From Nocardia terpenica (lineage in GTDB: Bacteria > Actinomycetota > Actinomycetes > Mycobacteriales > Mycobacteriaceae), in contig NZ_JABMCZ010000005.1 in NCBI RefSeq assembly GCF_013186535.1, positions 62,001 to 126,000 on the forward strand: a stretch of DNA of 64,000 nucleotides, read 5' to 3'. Of this stretch, positions 42,681 through 51,962 are shown piece after piece. Positions within the stretch are counted from its first letter, which is position 1; the number at the start of each line of letters is the position of its first letter. The position numbers and the translations under genes are program-made. A model generated the notes under the pieces. The model worked only from the letters and a program-made list of their open reading frames with translations. It was not told the DNA's origin and made no database searches.

Positions 42681-43955
42681 TCAGAAGCTGAAGGCGGACC
42701 ACGGAGCCACCGGGGAACCGAAGGCTGCGCTCGCCAGCGTCGCGCGCCCGGGGCGCTGCTCTCGGATACGTCCCGCGCGAGCGAGTTCGTCGATCGCGGT
42801 GCCCCCCAGGTAGATTGCGCCCAGCTCCGCCGCCGACAGCCGCAGATCGGCCGGTTTGCCGGTGCGATCGCAGGATGCGCCGTCGGGTCCCCCGAGCAGA
42901 CGCCAGCGTCCCGTATTCCACGGACAGACCGGGTCGCTCACCTCCAATACCAGGTCGACGTCGGCGCAATAGCGTCGTGCGGCCAAGGCCCGACCGATAT
43001 CGACCACGCGAAGATACAGCCCGTCGACGAGCGTGGGCTGGGGGCGACGCGTGTCGGCGAGCCAATGCAGCAGGGGATCGTCGACGGCGATATTGGCGGC
43101 GTGTACGGCGGCGGACGTATCGTGCTCGAGGAAGAAACGCCAGAGCATCCGCGCGGCGGCAGCATCGACGGAATGAGCCTCGATCACCGTGATCGTGTTG
43201 CGCGGAGTGCCGTTGCTCCAACCGGACTGTACGAGGAATCGAGCGAATGCCCGTGGTCCCCGATCGTCCGTGACGAGGACGCAGCGTGCTTCGGCCCCGC
43301 CCGAACCGGTTTCGGGAGTCGCGAGTTCGCGTAGCGATCCGCCGCGAGCGAGCATTCCCGGTCGCTGCGGAACCAACCGTGCGTAGAGCTGCTCGGCTGG
43401 CTCGTTCAGTTCGGCGTACGTGCCGAGCAGAAGCGACAGCGCCGGATCCCGCTCGGCTTCGGGATGCAGGCATGCGCCCGCGGGGATGGTCATTCGGAGG
43501 TGGCGAGTGGCGAGCCCGTATCCGAACCGGTGATAGCCGCCCGCTCTGCTCGCGTAGAGGATGGACAGGGCTTCGCCCCCCGGTGGCGAGGCATCGGCGG
43601 CTGTGCCGTCGCCTCGCTCGTGCAGGTCGGCGAGGTGCCGTTGGACCAGCGCGGTGAACAGTCCGCGCCCTCGGTGGGTGGGCAGAACCGCGACCCAGGT
43701 GAGTCCCGCCGTCGGCAGGACCGTCCTGCCGGGGACCGCCATCTCCAACGAATACGCCTCGACCTTCCCCGCGAGCACCGTGCCCGCGCCGTCGTCGACC
43801 TCGGCCAGCAGCGCACGTCCGGGTTCGAACAGCGACTCGCCGATTCGCCGGATGGCGGGCGAGAAGTCGGTGCCGAAGGCGAGCCGATTGAGCCGGAAGA
43901 GTTCGGCGAACTCGTCACGGTCGGCTCGCCACGGGCGAACGCCGACATCGTTCAT
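42681..43955 (-). CDS. Eis-like GNAT acetyltransferase in the RiPP operon
   Basis: The protein has 424 residues starting MNDVGVRPW at ATG 43955, which overlaps the stop of the LanB_C gene. The GNAT motif A is LTWVAVLPTHRGRGLFTALVQRHL (acetyl-CoA pyrophosphate loop R-x-x-G-x-G type). The rest matches the Eis double-GNAT and sterol-carrier C-terminal layout (LYASRAGGYHRFGYGLA, then DVDLVLEVSDPVCPWNTGRWRLLGG). Eis proteins acetylate amines, including lysines and aminoglycosides. In this operon it may acetylate the peptide N-terminus after leader removal, or act in self-resistance. The goadsporin cluster also uses a GNAT, from memory. Confidence 0.85.
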   Translation of the reverse strand: MNDVGVRPWRADRDEFAELFRLNRLAFGTDFSPAIRRIGESLFEPGRALLAEVDDGAGTVLAGKVEAYSLEMAVPGRTVLPTAGLTWVAVLPTHRGRGLFTALVQRHLADLHERGDGTAADASPPGGEALSILYASRAGGYHRFGYGLATRHLRMTIPAGACLHPEAERDPALSLLLGTYAELNEPAEQLYARLVPQRPGMLARGGSLRELATPETGSGGAEARCVLVTDDRGPRAFARFLVQSGWSNGTPRNTITVIEAHSVDAAAARMLWRFFLEHDTSAAVHAANIAVDDPLLHWLADTRRPQPTLVDGLYLRVVDIGRALAARRYCADVDLVLEVSDPVCPWNTGRWRLLGGPDGASCDRTGKPADLRLSAAELGAIYLGGTAIDELARAGRIREQRPGRATLASAAFGSPVAPWSAFSF

Positions 43956-44815
43956 CACGCCTCCTCGAAGGCAGTCGTGGCGCCGAGCCACAGCAGGCGG
44001 GCGATCTGCGCCTCCTCTGCCGGGACGACACCCAGTCGGTTGTTCGTCAGGTGGACATGGTGGAACACGAGCAGGTAGTCGCTCCTGGGCACGAGCGCCC
44101 GCTCCGGAGAACGCAGCAGATCCCAGAATTCGCGGGCGTAACCGGTCAGGGCGCTTCGGGTACGGTCGTCGACCAGCACCAGGCCGATCTGGTCCCGTAA
44201 TCTGCGGGCGCGGTGACGGGCGGCGGCGTTGTGCGGCGACAGCTGCCCCTCCGATGTCTGCCAGGTGCGGCTGGGTGCATAGCCGGACCAGCTCCACGCG
44301 TACTGGTGCAGGAACGCGACTCGCTGCGCGCTCGGCAATCCCTGCACCATGAGCGCGGTGTGCGCGGCACCGTAGAGCGGGCGCGCGGCGCGGTGTCGTG
44401 CGCCGACACACGACAACACGGCCTCACTTCCGAGCTGTAACAAGCGTTCCGCGAAGGCGACACCGGCCGGACCGCCGAACTTCGTATACTCCGGTTCGTA
44501 GAGGCGCTTGACGAACCGCCGTTCGACGGACAGATCCCGCACGGGCTCGGCGTCGTCGTACTCCTCGAGCGCCGCGGTGAGCCTGCGATCCAGATACTCC
44601 TCACAGCTGTCGATGTTCGCCGCCGCGGTAGCGAGACGGAGCCGAAGGTGAAAGCCGCCCGAGTCCACGTATCGCAGGAAGAACCATCGCAGATCGGGAA
44701 AGCGACCTCGCAATGACGTAATGGCAGGCCGCACATGGGATTCGAGGAGGTCGTCGACCTCGTCGAATCCCACGACATATATCCGGTAGTAGAGCCAGGT
44801 CGGTCGATGCCGCAT
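43955..44815 (-). CDS. Lantibiotic dehydratase C-terminal domain protein (LanB elimination domain)
   Basis: The protein has 286 residues starting MRHRPTWLYYRIYVVGFDEVDDLL. It is the separate elimination half of a split LanB, which removes glutamate from glutamylated Ser/Thr to give dehydroamino acids. Motifs are WFFLRYVDSGGFHLRLRL near residue 45 and the C-terminal HHVHLTNNRLGVVPAEEAQIA with the conserved catalytic His-x-x-N-R-L pattern. It is the SpaB_C or thiopeptide-type protein. The gene starts 7 bases after the LanB_N stop. The alternative role as a pyridine [4+2] cyclase is less likely because it is the only SpaB_C gene in the operon. Confidence 0.9.
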   Translation of the reverse strand: MRHRPTWLYYRIYVVGFDEVDDLLESHVRPAITSLRGRFPDLRWFFLRYVDSGGFHLRLRLATAAANIDSCEEYLDRRLTAALEEYDDAEPVRDLSVERRFVKRLYEPEYTKFGGPAGVAFAERLLQLGSEAVLSCVGARHRAARPLYGAAHTALMVQGLPSAQRVAFLHQYAWSWSGYAPSRTWQTSEGQLSPHNAAARHRARRLRDQIGLVLVDDRTRSALTGYAREFWDLLRSPERALVPRSDYLLVFHHVHLTNNRLGVVPAEEAQIARLLWLGATTAFEEA

Positions 44816-44822
44816 CGTCGTC

Positions 44823-47315
44823 TCAGTCCTCCCCCGAATGTCGGACGAGGGCGATGAATTCGGTGGCGGTCGCCTCCCCGGAACCGTCCCGCCACCAATG
44901 CTGGTGGCGGGAGGGCAGGGCTTCGACGAACTCGACCGAACGAGCCGCGGGATCGATCTGGCGAAACGCCGAGCCGACCACCGAGGCATGCTGGAAGCCG
45001 ACCCACTGCGGCTTCTGCACGATCGTGCCGATCGCATGCGATGTCGCTTGATTGAGGAATACCTCGCCGGGGATTCCGTGTTCCAGGCGCCAGCGTTCGG
45101 CTCGGGCCAGAAACTCCGCGGTGGATGTGCCTGGGCCGCAATCCGGCAGCGTACTCGGGCTCAATCGCCACCTGGCTCGCCGCCACACGACTCGACCGCG
45201 TTGCACCCGCGGAGAGTGGGTGACCTCTCCCGGAGGTGGCGTGTGGTCTCGCGGCGCCGGATCGGCGGGATCGTCCGGCAGGGACACTCCGGTCACCCAC
45301 GGGTCGGACAGCAGGCACAGCAACTGATCCACCCCGCGCAACAGCTGGGGCGGAATGGATCCCACGTAGGTGAAGGCGGCCGGGCCCGACGTGTCTCGAA
45401 CCTGTAAGGTGTGCGTCTCCGGGTCGTGGTCGAGGGAGAATCCTCGAAGGTCGGCGACATCGGGTTCGCCACCGGCGAGCCCCGGCCCCCAGGCGACGCG
45501 GGGGATCGACCGGAGGGCGGGGCGTTGGAATGTCACCCAATCCCCTTGCGCGGACAGCTGATACACCCGGCACCCGTCGTGCTGCTCGGCCAGCCACCCT
45601 CCGATCGGACCGGCCAACTGATCGTGGAGCGCGGGGACACAGGCCCATCGGGTCATGAGGCCGACGAATCCGCTGCTGATCGTATTGACAACCAGGGCAT
45701 AGTCTCCGCGGGTCACCGCCTCGGGATTGTCGGCCGCGAGTTGGAAGAACACGGCACTGGTCGGATGACCGACCGTCCGGTGCCCCCGCGGGGTCCGAGG
45801 TGGCGGCGCGGTGTCGACCGGCCGGAGGTACTCCAGTCGCAGGCTCTCGGCGTTCGCGACCTGAATGTGCGTCATGAACTCGTAGAGAAACCCCAGCAGG
45901 TCCGGCGCGGTGCCGCCCTCGCCGTGCCGGCGGACGAAATAGTCGACGAGCCTCTCGTACAGGCCGCTGATCCGGGTCCGCCGCGCCTGTCTCGCGCCGA
46001 TCCCGCGCAGGTCGGCGCGAACCACGTCGGGCAGGACGGGATTTCGATCCCGACCGTGTGCGACCACCTCGTAGAACAGCGGAGTCGTGGTCATCCACCG
46101 TGGCGCGGCACGCCCCAACGCACGGAAGCCGCGAGTGAGCACCGTCCGGGTCCGTTCGGCCGCGACAGCACGCTCGCCAGGATTGCGAGTCTGCGCGATT
46201 CGATCCTCGAGGTCATCGAGTTGGGCAATGGTCTCTGCGAGCAGACCACCGTCGAGACCATCGAGCAGGCAGCGGTGAAACGCGCGAAAGTGGCGTCCGT
46301 CATGCAGTTTCCACGGTGTCACCGGATAGAGCAGACCTTCGGCGACGAGCCTGCGCGCCTGCCGCCGATCCGCCTCTCGCGCAACCAGTGTCGACAGTCG
46401 AAACGTCCGCAGCGGCATATTCGAGACGATGTGCTCGGCGATGTCGCAGGTGGTCTGCTCGTCCGCACGCAGGAAGGCGCCGTGGGCGAACAGATAGAGC
46501 GGGAGCAATCCGTGTAGGCGGTCGTGTACCCGTCGCAGGCTGGGGTTGCGCACGACCTCGAGCTCCGAAGGCCCGTCCGGGTGCTCGACCCAGGTCCGGA
46601 ACAGTTCGAGTGCCGCCGAACGCGATGACGACAGCGATCGTGACTGCTGAGACGGGATCGCTGTCGGCCCGTACTCCCCCGCCCAACCCGTGACTCCCAG
46701 GGTCGTCAAGGAACTGAACGGGCTGGTCTTCACCGCTGCCCGGGTCAGGTACGCCGTCGCGGTTCTCATCAGCCGTGAATCCGGTGCAACGGACGAGTCG
46801 GGGTCCTGTTTCATCAGGCGAACGGTGAACGTCGGGCTGGCCAGTGCCAAACCCAGGGCGATATCCGGGGTGCGAAGCCAGTCGGTGGTCGCCTTCCACG
46901 CGGCGCGCAGCTCGGATTCGGCGGTCCGTTCCGCAGCGGCCATGTACTCCGAATTCCTGCGCAGCGCAACGCACCACCGATCGAGCCGGTGTATCGCCGC
47001 GTCCTCCAGATGGTCGGCGACGAGCGCGATGTCCGCGTCCTGGTGGTCTCGGCGACGCATGTTGTGGACATCTCGTCGCAGCCGAAGCGCGGCGCGGCGA
47101 GCCTCGGCGAATCCGTCGAGCCGTGGCACGAGCGCATACAAATCCTCGCCGAGCTGCGCACCGAGCCGTTCGGCTGTATCACGCTGCGCCAGCGCCGACC
47201 GGATATATTCCATCGTCCGTGCGGACGCTGTGGCGTCGAGAGCGCGAACCGGAAGGCCGCAGGACCGGACGATGACGGCGGGCAGTACGGAGTCGGCGGC
47301 GGGGCGAGTCAACAC
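44823..47315 (-). CDS. Lantibiotic dehydratase, N-terminal glutamylation domain (LanB_N)
   Basis: The protein has 830 residues from the GTG at 47315, with GAGGAGG 10 bases upstream. It uses glutamyl-tRNA to glutamylate Ser/Thr of the precursor. Recognisable pieces are RTATAYLTRAAVKTSPFSSLTTLG, the conserved K-T-S-P-F-S-S-L motif near residue 190, and later LNQATSHAIGTIVQKPQWVGFQHA, and a region with an RRE-like wing. It covers the whole N-terminal LanB domain but lacks the elimination part, which is the next gene. It overlaps the SagB stop. Its GTG start sits within GTGTTGA. Confidence 0.92.
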   Translation of the reverse strand: MLTRPAADSVLPAVIVRSCGLPVRALDATASARTMEYIRSALAQRDTAERLGAQLGEDLYALVPRLDGFAEARRAALRLRRDVHNMRRRDHQDADIALVADHLEDAAIHRLDRWCVALRRNSEYMAAAERTAESELRAAWKATTDWLRTPDIALGLALASPTFTVRLMKQDPDSSVAPDSRLMRTATAYLTRAAVKTSPFSSLTTLGVTGWAGEYGPTAIPSQQSRSLSSSRSAALELFRTWVEHPDGPSELEVVRNPSLRRVHDRLHGLLPLYLFAHGAFLRADEQTTCDIAEHIVSNMPLRTFRLSTLVAREADRRQARRLVAEGLLYPVTPWKLHDGRHFRAFHRCLLDGLDGGLLAETIAQLDDLEDRIAQTRNPGERAVAAERTRTVLTRGFRALGRAAPRWMTTTPLFYEVVAHGRDRNPVLPDVVRADLRGIGARQARRTRISGLYERLVDYFVRRHGEGGTAPDLLGFLYEFMTHIQVANAESLRLEYLRPVDTAPPPRTPRGHRTVGHPTSAVFFQLAADNPEAVTRGDYALVVNTISSGFVGLMTRWACVPALHDQLAGPIGGWLAEQHDGCRVYQLSAQGDWVTFQRPALRSIPRVAWGPGLAGGEPDVADLRGFSLDHDPETHTLQVRDTSGPAAFTYVGSIPPQLLRGVDQLLCLLSDPWVTGVSLPDDPADPAPRDHTPPPGEVTHSPRVQRGRVVWRRARWRLSPSTLPDCGPGTSTAEFLARAERWRLEHGIPGEVFLNQATSHAIGTIVQKPQWVGFQHASVVGSAFRQIDPAARSVEFVEALPSRHQHWWRDGSGEATATEFIALVRHSGED

Positions 47316-48847
47316 GGGGATGTGTCCTCCTCTGCGGCGCGGAGCAGGTGCCGCGCTTCGTCGTGCCACTGCGGATCGTTCACCGGATGCCATGCCGGGT
47401 GCGATTCCCGTTGTGCCGTGGGCCCGTTGTCCTCCTCCGGCAGGCTCCCCACCATGAACGCACCCACGATCGGTTCTTCGAGACGCTCATCGCCGAGCAG
47501 GTCGACGCCGCTGCTGCCGATCGCGCACGGCGCGAGCCGCATCGCGACCGCGACCAGATACATGCACTGATAAAGGATTCCGACATGCAGGGTGGTGAGT
47601 CGATACGCGATCGACGGATACTTCCACGCGACCCGGGGGAAGCGGGACGCCACGACGATCAGGATGTCCGGGTGGCTGCCCCCACCGGCCGATTGTCGCG
47701 CCGTGTCCAGGATTTCGGTGCGGCGCCGCTCGTCGCCGTCGATCGGGTGCAGGCGGTGTCCCGCCGGATCGTAGAAATAGATCCCGTTGCCGATGCCCAG
47801 ACACCGGCCGACGACCAGGTACAGCTCCAGGTCGTAGCATGCTCCTCCGGACGGATATGGGCGGCTGGAGATTTCGTACGGGAGCCCGGTATCGCCCGGA
47901 CCGCTGGTCGCGCGGACGCGTGCGACGCGGTACAGGAACTCGCCGACCTGACGGGCGTGCATCGGTGTCTGCCCGTAATGCCGCACCGAACGACGGCCTT
48001 CCAGGGCCGTTGTCAGGCTCGGGTCCTTCCCCAGGAGGTCGTCCAGGGGTGGGCGCCACAACGGGATCTCCGGGCCCGACGTGACGACCTTGGTCACCGG
48101 CTGCGGCGCGATCCGGCCGAGGAACGGGAACAGACCGTCGCGTGCCCGGCCTGGATAGCTCAACCGGCTCCGCTCGTGAAAAAGCAGGTCGTGGAACTCC
48201 CACTGGGCCTGGATGTCATCGCGATCGGCGGCGAACCGCGCAGGCGTCCGCTCGCTCGCACCGTCACCGAGATCGACGAAACCCAGCTCGGCCAGTGCCT
48301 GTACCAGGAGCGCCCCCGCCGAGGACGAAAGACCTTCCACGGCAACTCGATCGACGTTGGCCGGGCCCGCGAGCTCGGTGAGAAGCGCGCCGACGGCGCC
48401 GTCGACGAGAACACACCGATGCGGGACGCGAGCCGATTCCAACGCCATCCGATGTCCGGTGGTTCGCAGAAAAGCGAAGCGGGACAGACGAACAGGGGTG
48501 CGTTTCGTTATCGCGACCGGCTCGAGCCCGACATCCACGGTCGGCGTCTCGATGCGCAGTAGCTCACGATTCTCGAGGACGATGCTGCAACGCGTGAGTC
48601 CCCACAGCCGCCGCACAGCGGAGACGAGCAGCTCGTGCTGCGCGACCTCGAGGCCGTCCAGCAGTTCCGGGATCGGCACCGATCGTTCGGTGATGGTGGC
48701 CAAGGCGCGATGCAGCCGGGGATGAAAGTTCCGCAGGACGCACACACGCCGGTGCCCTCGCAGGATCACCGTGTCCCTGGCGGAGCGCTCGAGTTCGATT
48801 CCACTGCGGAAACGAATGCCGTAGTGCCCGGGAAGGATCGGATTCAT
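47309..48847 (-). CDS. SagB-type FMN oxidoreductase (azoline oxidase)
   Basis: The protein has 512 residues starting MNPILPGHYG at ATG 48847. Residues 1-250 form an RRE-like and helical extension (LHRALATITERSVPIPELLDGLEV). Residues 290-510 are the nitroreductase-fold dehydrogenase: EGRRSVRHYGQTPMHARQVGEFL (FMN phosphate contact), YPSGGACYDLELYLVVGR, and AWKYPSIAYRLTTLHVG, a SagB pattern. It oxidises azolines to thiazole or oxazole rings with FMN. It is translated with the hydrolase gene before it (ATGA overlap) and LanB_N after it. Confidence 0.92.
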   Translation of the reverse strand: MNPILPGHYGIRFRSGIELERSARDTVILRGHRRVCVLRNFHPRLHRALATITERSVPIPELLDGLEVAQHELLVSAVRRLWGLTRCSIVLENRELLRIETPTVDVGLEPVAITKRTPVRLSRFAFLRTTGHRMALESARVPHRCVLVDGAVGALLTELAGPANVDRVAVEGLSSSAGALLVQALAELGFVDLGDGASERTPARFAADRDDIQAQWEFHDLLFHERSRLSYPGRARDGLFPFLGRIAPQPVTKVVTSGPEIPLWRPPLDDLLGKDPSLTTALEGRRSVRHYGQTPMHARQVGEFLYRVARVRATSGPGDTGLPYEISSRPYPSGGACYDLELYLVVGRCLGIGNGIYFYDPAGHRLHPIDGDERRRTEILDTARQSAGGGSHPDILIVVASRFPRVAWKYPSIAYRLTTLHVGILYQCMYLVAVAMRLAPCAIGSSGVDLLGDERLEEPIVGAFMVGSLPEEDNGPTAQRESHPAWHPVNDPQWHDEARHLLRAAEEDTSPC

Positions 48848-49425
48848 ATGCCCATTCCCACGGCGCCGCAGACGAGCAGGAAGTCGCCGATCCGACGCCA
48901 GGTGAGCTCGGACGCGGTCGCGTCGTAGTCCGGCAGATCCTCGTCGGTGTAGAGATGACCTCCGGTTCGGTAGACGAAGGCTTGTAGATCGTTTCCCTGG
49001 CCCCGCATCCGTGGGAGCCAGGAGGTCAGGGGAGGTTCGTTGCGGTCGACATCCCCCTGCGACATGTGCACCTGGACAGGACAGGGCAAGGGCCCCTGCG
49101 GAATACCGAGTCCCTGGAGCAGAACGATCCCTCCGGCCAGGGGATCCCGGGCGGCCAGCTCCTGCGCCAGCCAGGCGCCGAGGGAGAAACCGAGGTAGAC
49201 CACCCCGGGAGGAAGCCGGGTCGCGGCCGCCGACGCGCGGTGCAGCAGGACATCGACGCCGAGACGGTCGCGCACGGCGAGGCCACGCTCGGGCGGATCG
49301 ATCGCACCGCAGCCGTACAGGTCCGGAACCTCGACGGTGTGCCCCAGGTCCCGAAGCCGGTCGGCGGCTCGCCGGACCGAGCGACGTAATCCGTACGCCG
49401 AGTGCAGCATCAACACCGATGCCAT
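48844..49425 (-). CDS. Small dienelactone hydrolase-like hydrolase
   Basis: The protein has 193 residues of the alpha/beta-fold. The nucleophile elbow is VVYLGFSLGAWLAQE with Ser near residue 98; the acid is likely in VHMSQGDVDRNEPP and the His in YRTGGHLYTDEDLPDY. It starts 3 bases after the methyltransferase stop and overlaps the SagB start, so it belongs to the operon. It may remove the leader or hydrolyse an ester formed by the methyltransferase, but its substrate is unknown. Confidence 0.8.
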   Translation of the reverse strand: MASVLMLHSAYGLRRSVRRAADRLRDLGHTVEVPDLYGCGAIDPPERGLAVRDRLGVDVLLHRASAAATRLPPGVVYLGFSLGAWLAQELAARDPLAGGIVLLQGLGIPQGPLPCPVQVHMSQGDVDRNEPPLTSWLPRMRGQGNDLQAFVYRTGGHLYTDEDLPDYDATASELTWRRIGDFLLVCGAVGMGI

Positions 49426-49428
49426 GCG

Positions 49429-50562
49429 CTACAAGACCTCCCAGTCGACGGGGATGAGCAGCGCGTCGTCCAGCTCGAGGCGGCACTGCCAGTCGGTGAT
49501 TCTCGGCTGCCCCAGATCGGCCCACTGTCCGAACAGATGTCGCACGAGGTCGACTCCCCCGGCGCCGTTGGTCCACAGGCCACCGCCACTCAGGAAGGCT
49601 CGATCGTCTCGCACCGTCAGGCCGAGACCGTTGGATGTACCTTCCGCGGTCGACAGGCCGACCTGGTGAACCTGCCCCGGCGTCAGGACGCCGAGTGCGA
49701 ACCACAGGTCCTGTAAACGGGATTCGTTCGCCGTCCGCAGAAATTCGGGCACCGGGCCGACCGACACGGACTGCAACCCCTGCTCCACCGACCATTCGCT
49801 CCACGGCCGAGGCTGCGGGTGGAGCTTGCCCGCGGCGGGTACGAAACCGGTGCACTTCAGGGCGCGACCGATCATCCGCCCCGAGTCGGTTTTCCGCACC
49901 GACAGCAGCGGGTACAAACCGCCGTGCAGGACCGGTGCGACCATCAACCCGCCTGCGCGGAGCTGAGCGGCCCACCGTGGTGAGAAGCCGCTGACGCCCA
50001 CGGTCGATACGACACGGTCGTACGGTGCGGAGGGACCGTGACCGAGGTAGCCGTCCCCGGTGATCACCTCGACGCGACGAGTATCGAGACGGGCCAGCGT
50101 GGATCTGGCCGCCGCGGCGATCTCTCGGTCGAACTCGACACTGGTCACCGAGCCCGCCTCGCCGACGATCCGGCCCAGCAGCGCCGCGCTGTAGCCGGTG
50201 CCCGCGCCGATCTCCAGGACGGACATCCCGGCGCTCAACCGCAGTTCCTCGAGCATGAACGCCGTGATACTCGGCCGGGAGGAGGAGCTCACCGGAAGAT
50301 GGTCTCGACCCGAGACATGGGTGATGAGGACACAGTCCTCATAGATCGTCCGGAGTAGGTCGTCGGAGATCGCGGCGTCTGCGGTCGCCGGGACCGTGGT
50401 CAGCGCCACCGATTTGTCCGGCCGGATCTCGACGAGTCGGCTCACTGCGAGGTGGCGAGGAACCGATCGGAACGCGGACTCCACATCCGCCGTGCGGATG
50501 GCATCGAGGGCATGCAGCTTCTGCACAAGCTCCTCTTGGTATCGGTGGGCAGGCTCGTTCAT
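49429..50562 (-). CDS. PIMT-like O-methyltransferase, lanthipeptide-associated
   Basis: The protein has 377 residues. Motifs are SSSSRPSITAFMLEELRLSAGMSVLEIGAGTGYSAALLGRIVG: the S-S-S-x-P-S loop of protein isoaspartyl methyltransferases and the SAM motif I. A C-terminal extension of about 150 residues is typical of the lanthipeptide PIMT subgroup (OlvSA-like). These enzymes methylate an Asp and lead to isoaspartate or succinimide. The visible precursor core has no Asp, so another acceptor, such as the C-terminus, is possible. It starts 17 bases after LanC ends. Confidence 0.9.
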   Translation of the reverse strand: MNEPAHRYQEELVQKLHALDAIRTADVESAFRSVPRHLAVSRLVEIRPDKSVALTTVPATADAAISDDLLRTIYEDCVLITHVSGRDHLPVSSSSRPSITAFMLEELRLSAGMSVLEIGAGTGYSAALLGRIVGEAGSVTSVEFDREIAAAARSTLARLDTRRVEVITGDGYLGHGPSAPYDRVVSTVGVSGFSPRWAAQLRAGGLMVAPVLHGGLYPLLSVRKTDSGRMIGRALKCTGFVPAAGKLHPQPRPWSEWSVEQGLQSVSVGPVPEFLRTANESRLQDLWFALGVLTPGQVHQVGLSTAEGTSNGLGLTVRDDRAFLSGGGLWTNGAGGVDLVRHLFGQWADLGQPRITDWQCRLELDDALLIPVDWEVL

Positions 50563-50578
50563 GGTTCCCTCGTGTGTC

Positions 50579-51844
50579 TCAGGTGAAAAGCAAGGCGGAG
50601 TCCCACGCGGCCCGCTCGGATTCCGGCAGCCCGTCGGCGTAACTGATCAGGGCGAGTGCCGTGCCCGCCGCGCCGTCGATGAACCCGGGCCCCTCGGGCA
50701 CGACGTCTCGGTGCACGGCTCGACGGCGAAAGGCGAAAGGCGCTGCCGGGTCGTGGAATTCCAGGATCCGTTCGACCACCGCGTCGATGGTGGTATCGAA
50801 GTCGCTGCGCCCGGTCAGTTTCTTCATGCGCAGGAACCACTGGAGCAGACCCGCGTAGCCGTGACACAACCCCACCGTGTTCAGACGCCACGCGCGGGGC
50901 TCTCGGCGGCTGAGGTGAACGGCCGCATCGATCGCGCGATCGGTCCACCGGTCGACGTCCAATGCCCGCCCCGCGTGCATCAGGGCGCTGATGACTCCTG
51001 TCGCGCCGTTGCACCACGCGGGCCTGGTCGAGGGAAGACTCTGGACGTAGGCCGATTCTTCGGGGTTCCACTTCACGGAGTACGGCCAGCACAGGGTGGT
51101 GTCGTCCTGGCGTTGCCACGAAATCAGCGCCTCGGCGACTCGACGGATCGCCGCCTCGTGGTCGGGGACGACCACGCCTGCCTGGTAGGCCAGGGCGAGC
51201 ACGGCGAGAATTCCGGACATCCCGTGCGCGGTCCCGACCAGCAACTCCTCGGGCTGCTCGTGTCCCCGCCGACCGTCGGGCTCACCGAGGAGATCGAACG
51301 TGTACTCGACCAGGTGGCGGACGGCGGTTCCGGCCATTTCCGCGTGGCGGTCGGGCCGGAGCAGCAGATAGCGGCCGAGACCCGACAATCCGAAAATCAA
51401 GTCGTAGGCCGGGATCGGTCGCGTATCGGCCGTGCCCACGTCGCCGGATATCGGCTTCGTCGCGCGAAGAAGGTCCGCTGTCGACCTCGACACCTGGTCG
51501 TCGAGCCGGGCGAGCAGACGGGTGTAGTTGCCGGAGTCCGCCGCCGCGATATGGGTCGCGAACGCGAGCGCGGGCGGTCCATAGAACAGACACGGACGCG
51601 CGGCCTCGCTGCCCAGTGCCGACACCGCGGCGGACAGATGGTCGTGCGCCTCCCGCAGTCGCTCGGGCGCGGTCGTTCCCAGGCGAGCGAGCAGAAGGAC
51701 GATGCCCGGATGGCCGTTCACCAGCGAACCAGCAGAATACGGAACACCGTTGTCGGCGCCGGTCGACCCGCATTCGGTTATTCGCCGCGGGGATGCGATC
51801 CGATTCGCTACCGACAGGGCCACTTCTCGGGCAAATTCGCGCAT
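50579..51844 (-). CDS. LanC-like lanthionine cyclase
   Basis: The protein has 421 residues from ATG 51844. The repeated G-x-G-G-like barrel ends are present: LVGTAHGMSGILAVLALAY, PAWCNGATGVISALMHAG (first zinc Cys), TVGLCHGYAGLLQWFL (Cys-His zinc pair) and GFIDGAAGTALALISYA. It adds Cys thiols to dehydroalanine or dehydrobutyrine to form lanthionine rings. Presence of all zinc ligands suggests an active enzyme. It is the first enzyme gene after the precursor, separated from it by a strong hairpin. Confidence 0.94.
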   Translation of the reverse strand: MREFAREVALSVANRIASPRRITECGSTGADNGVPYSAGSLVNGHPGIVLLLARLGTTAPERLREAHDHLSAAVSALGSEAARPCLFYGPPALAFATHIAAADSGNYTRLLARLDDQVSRSTADLLRATKPISGDVGTADTRPIPAYDLIFGLSGLGRYLLLRPDRHAEMAGTAVRHLVEYTFDLLGEPDGRRGHEQPEELLVGTAHGMSGILAVLALAYQAGVVVPDHEAAIRRVAEALISWQRQDDTTLCWPYSVKWNPEESAYVQSLPSTRPAWCNGATGVISALMHAGRALDVDRWTDRAIDAAVHLSRREPRAWRLNTVGLCHGYAGLLQWFLRMKKLTGRSDFDTTIDAVVERILEFHDPAAPFAFRRRAVHRDVVPEGPGFIDGAAGTALALISYADGLPESERAAWDSALLFT

Positions 51845-51891
51845 TATCGAACAGAACCTTCTCGGGAGAGTGCGAAAACAGCCGGCCGAGT

Positions 51892-51938
51892 CGTGCCGGG
51901 GTGCACGCCGCAATCATCGCGCCGCGCACCCCGACACG
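51892..51938 (-). terminator. Strong hairpin between precursor and LanC (attenuator)
   Basis: Read on the minus strand, arms of 19 bases (CGTGTCGGGGTGCGCGGCG and CGGCGTGCACCCCGGCACG) pair with three mismatches around the 9-base loop CGATGATTG. No T-run follows, as is common in actinomycetes. It lies in the 118-base gap between the precursor and LanC genes. It may stop most transcripts, so that the precursor is made in excess over the enzymes, or stabilise the precursor mRNA 3' end. Confidence 0.7.
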
Positions 51939-51962
51939 GCTACGACGCGTACCCCTCGAACA

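Noticed and set aside
43955..44815. Pyridine-forming [4+2] cyclase of thiopeptides
   Set aside because: It is the only SpaB_C-type gene in the locus, while a split LanB needs an elimination partner. The H-x-x-x-N-R-L pattern fits elimination. The presence of LanC also argues for thioethers.
44146..46098. 650-codon minus-strand frame overlapping LanB_C and LanB_N
   Set aside because: It is an alternative frame of the same strand with no LanB motifs. The correct frames carry the family motifs.
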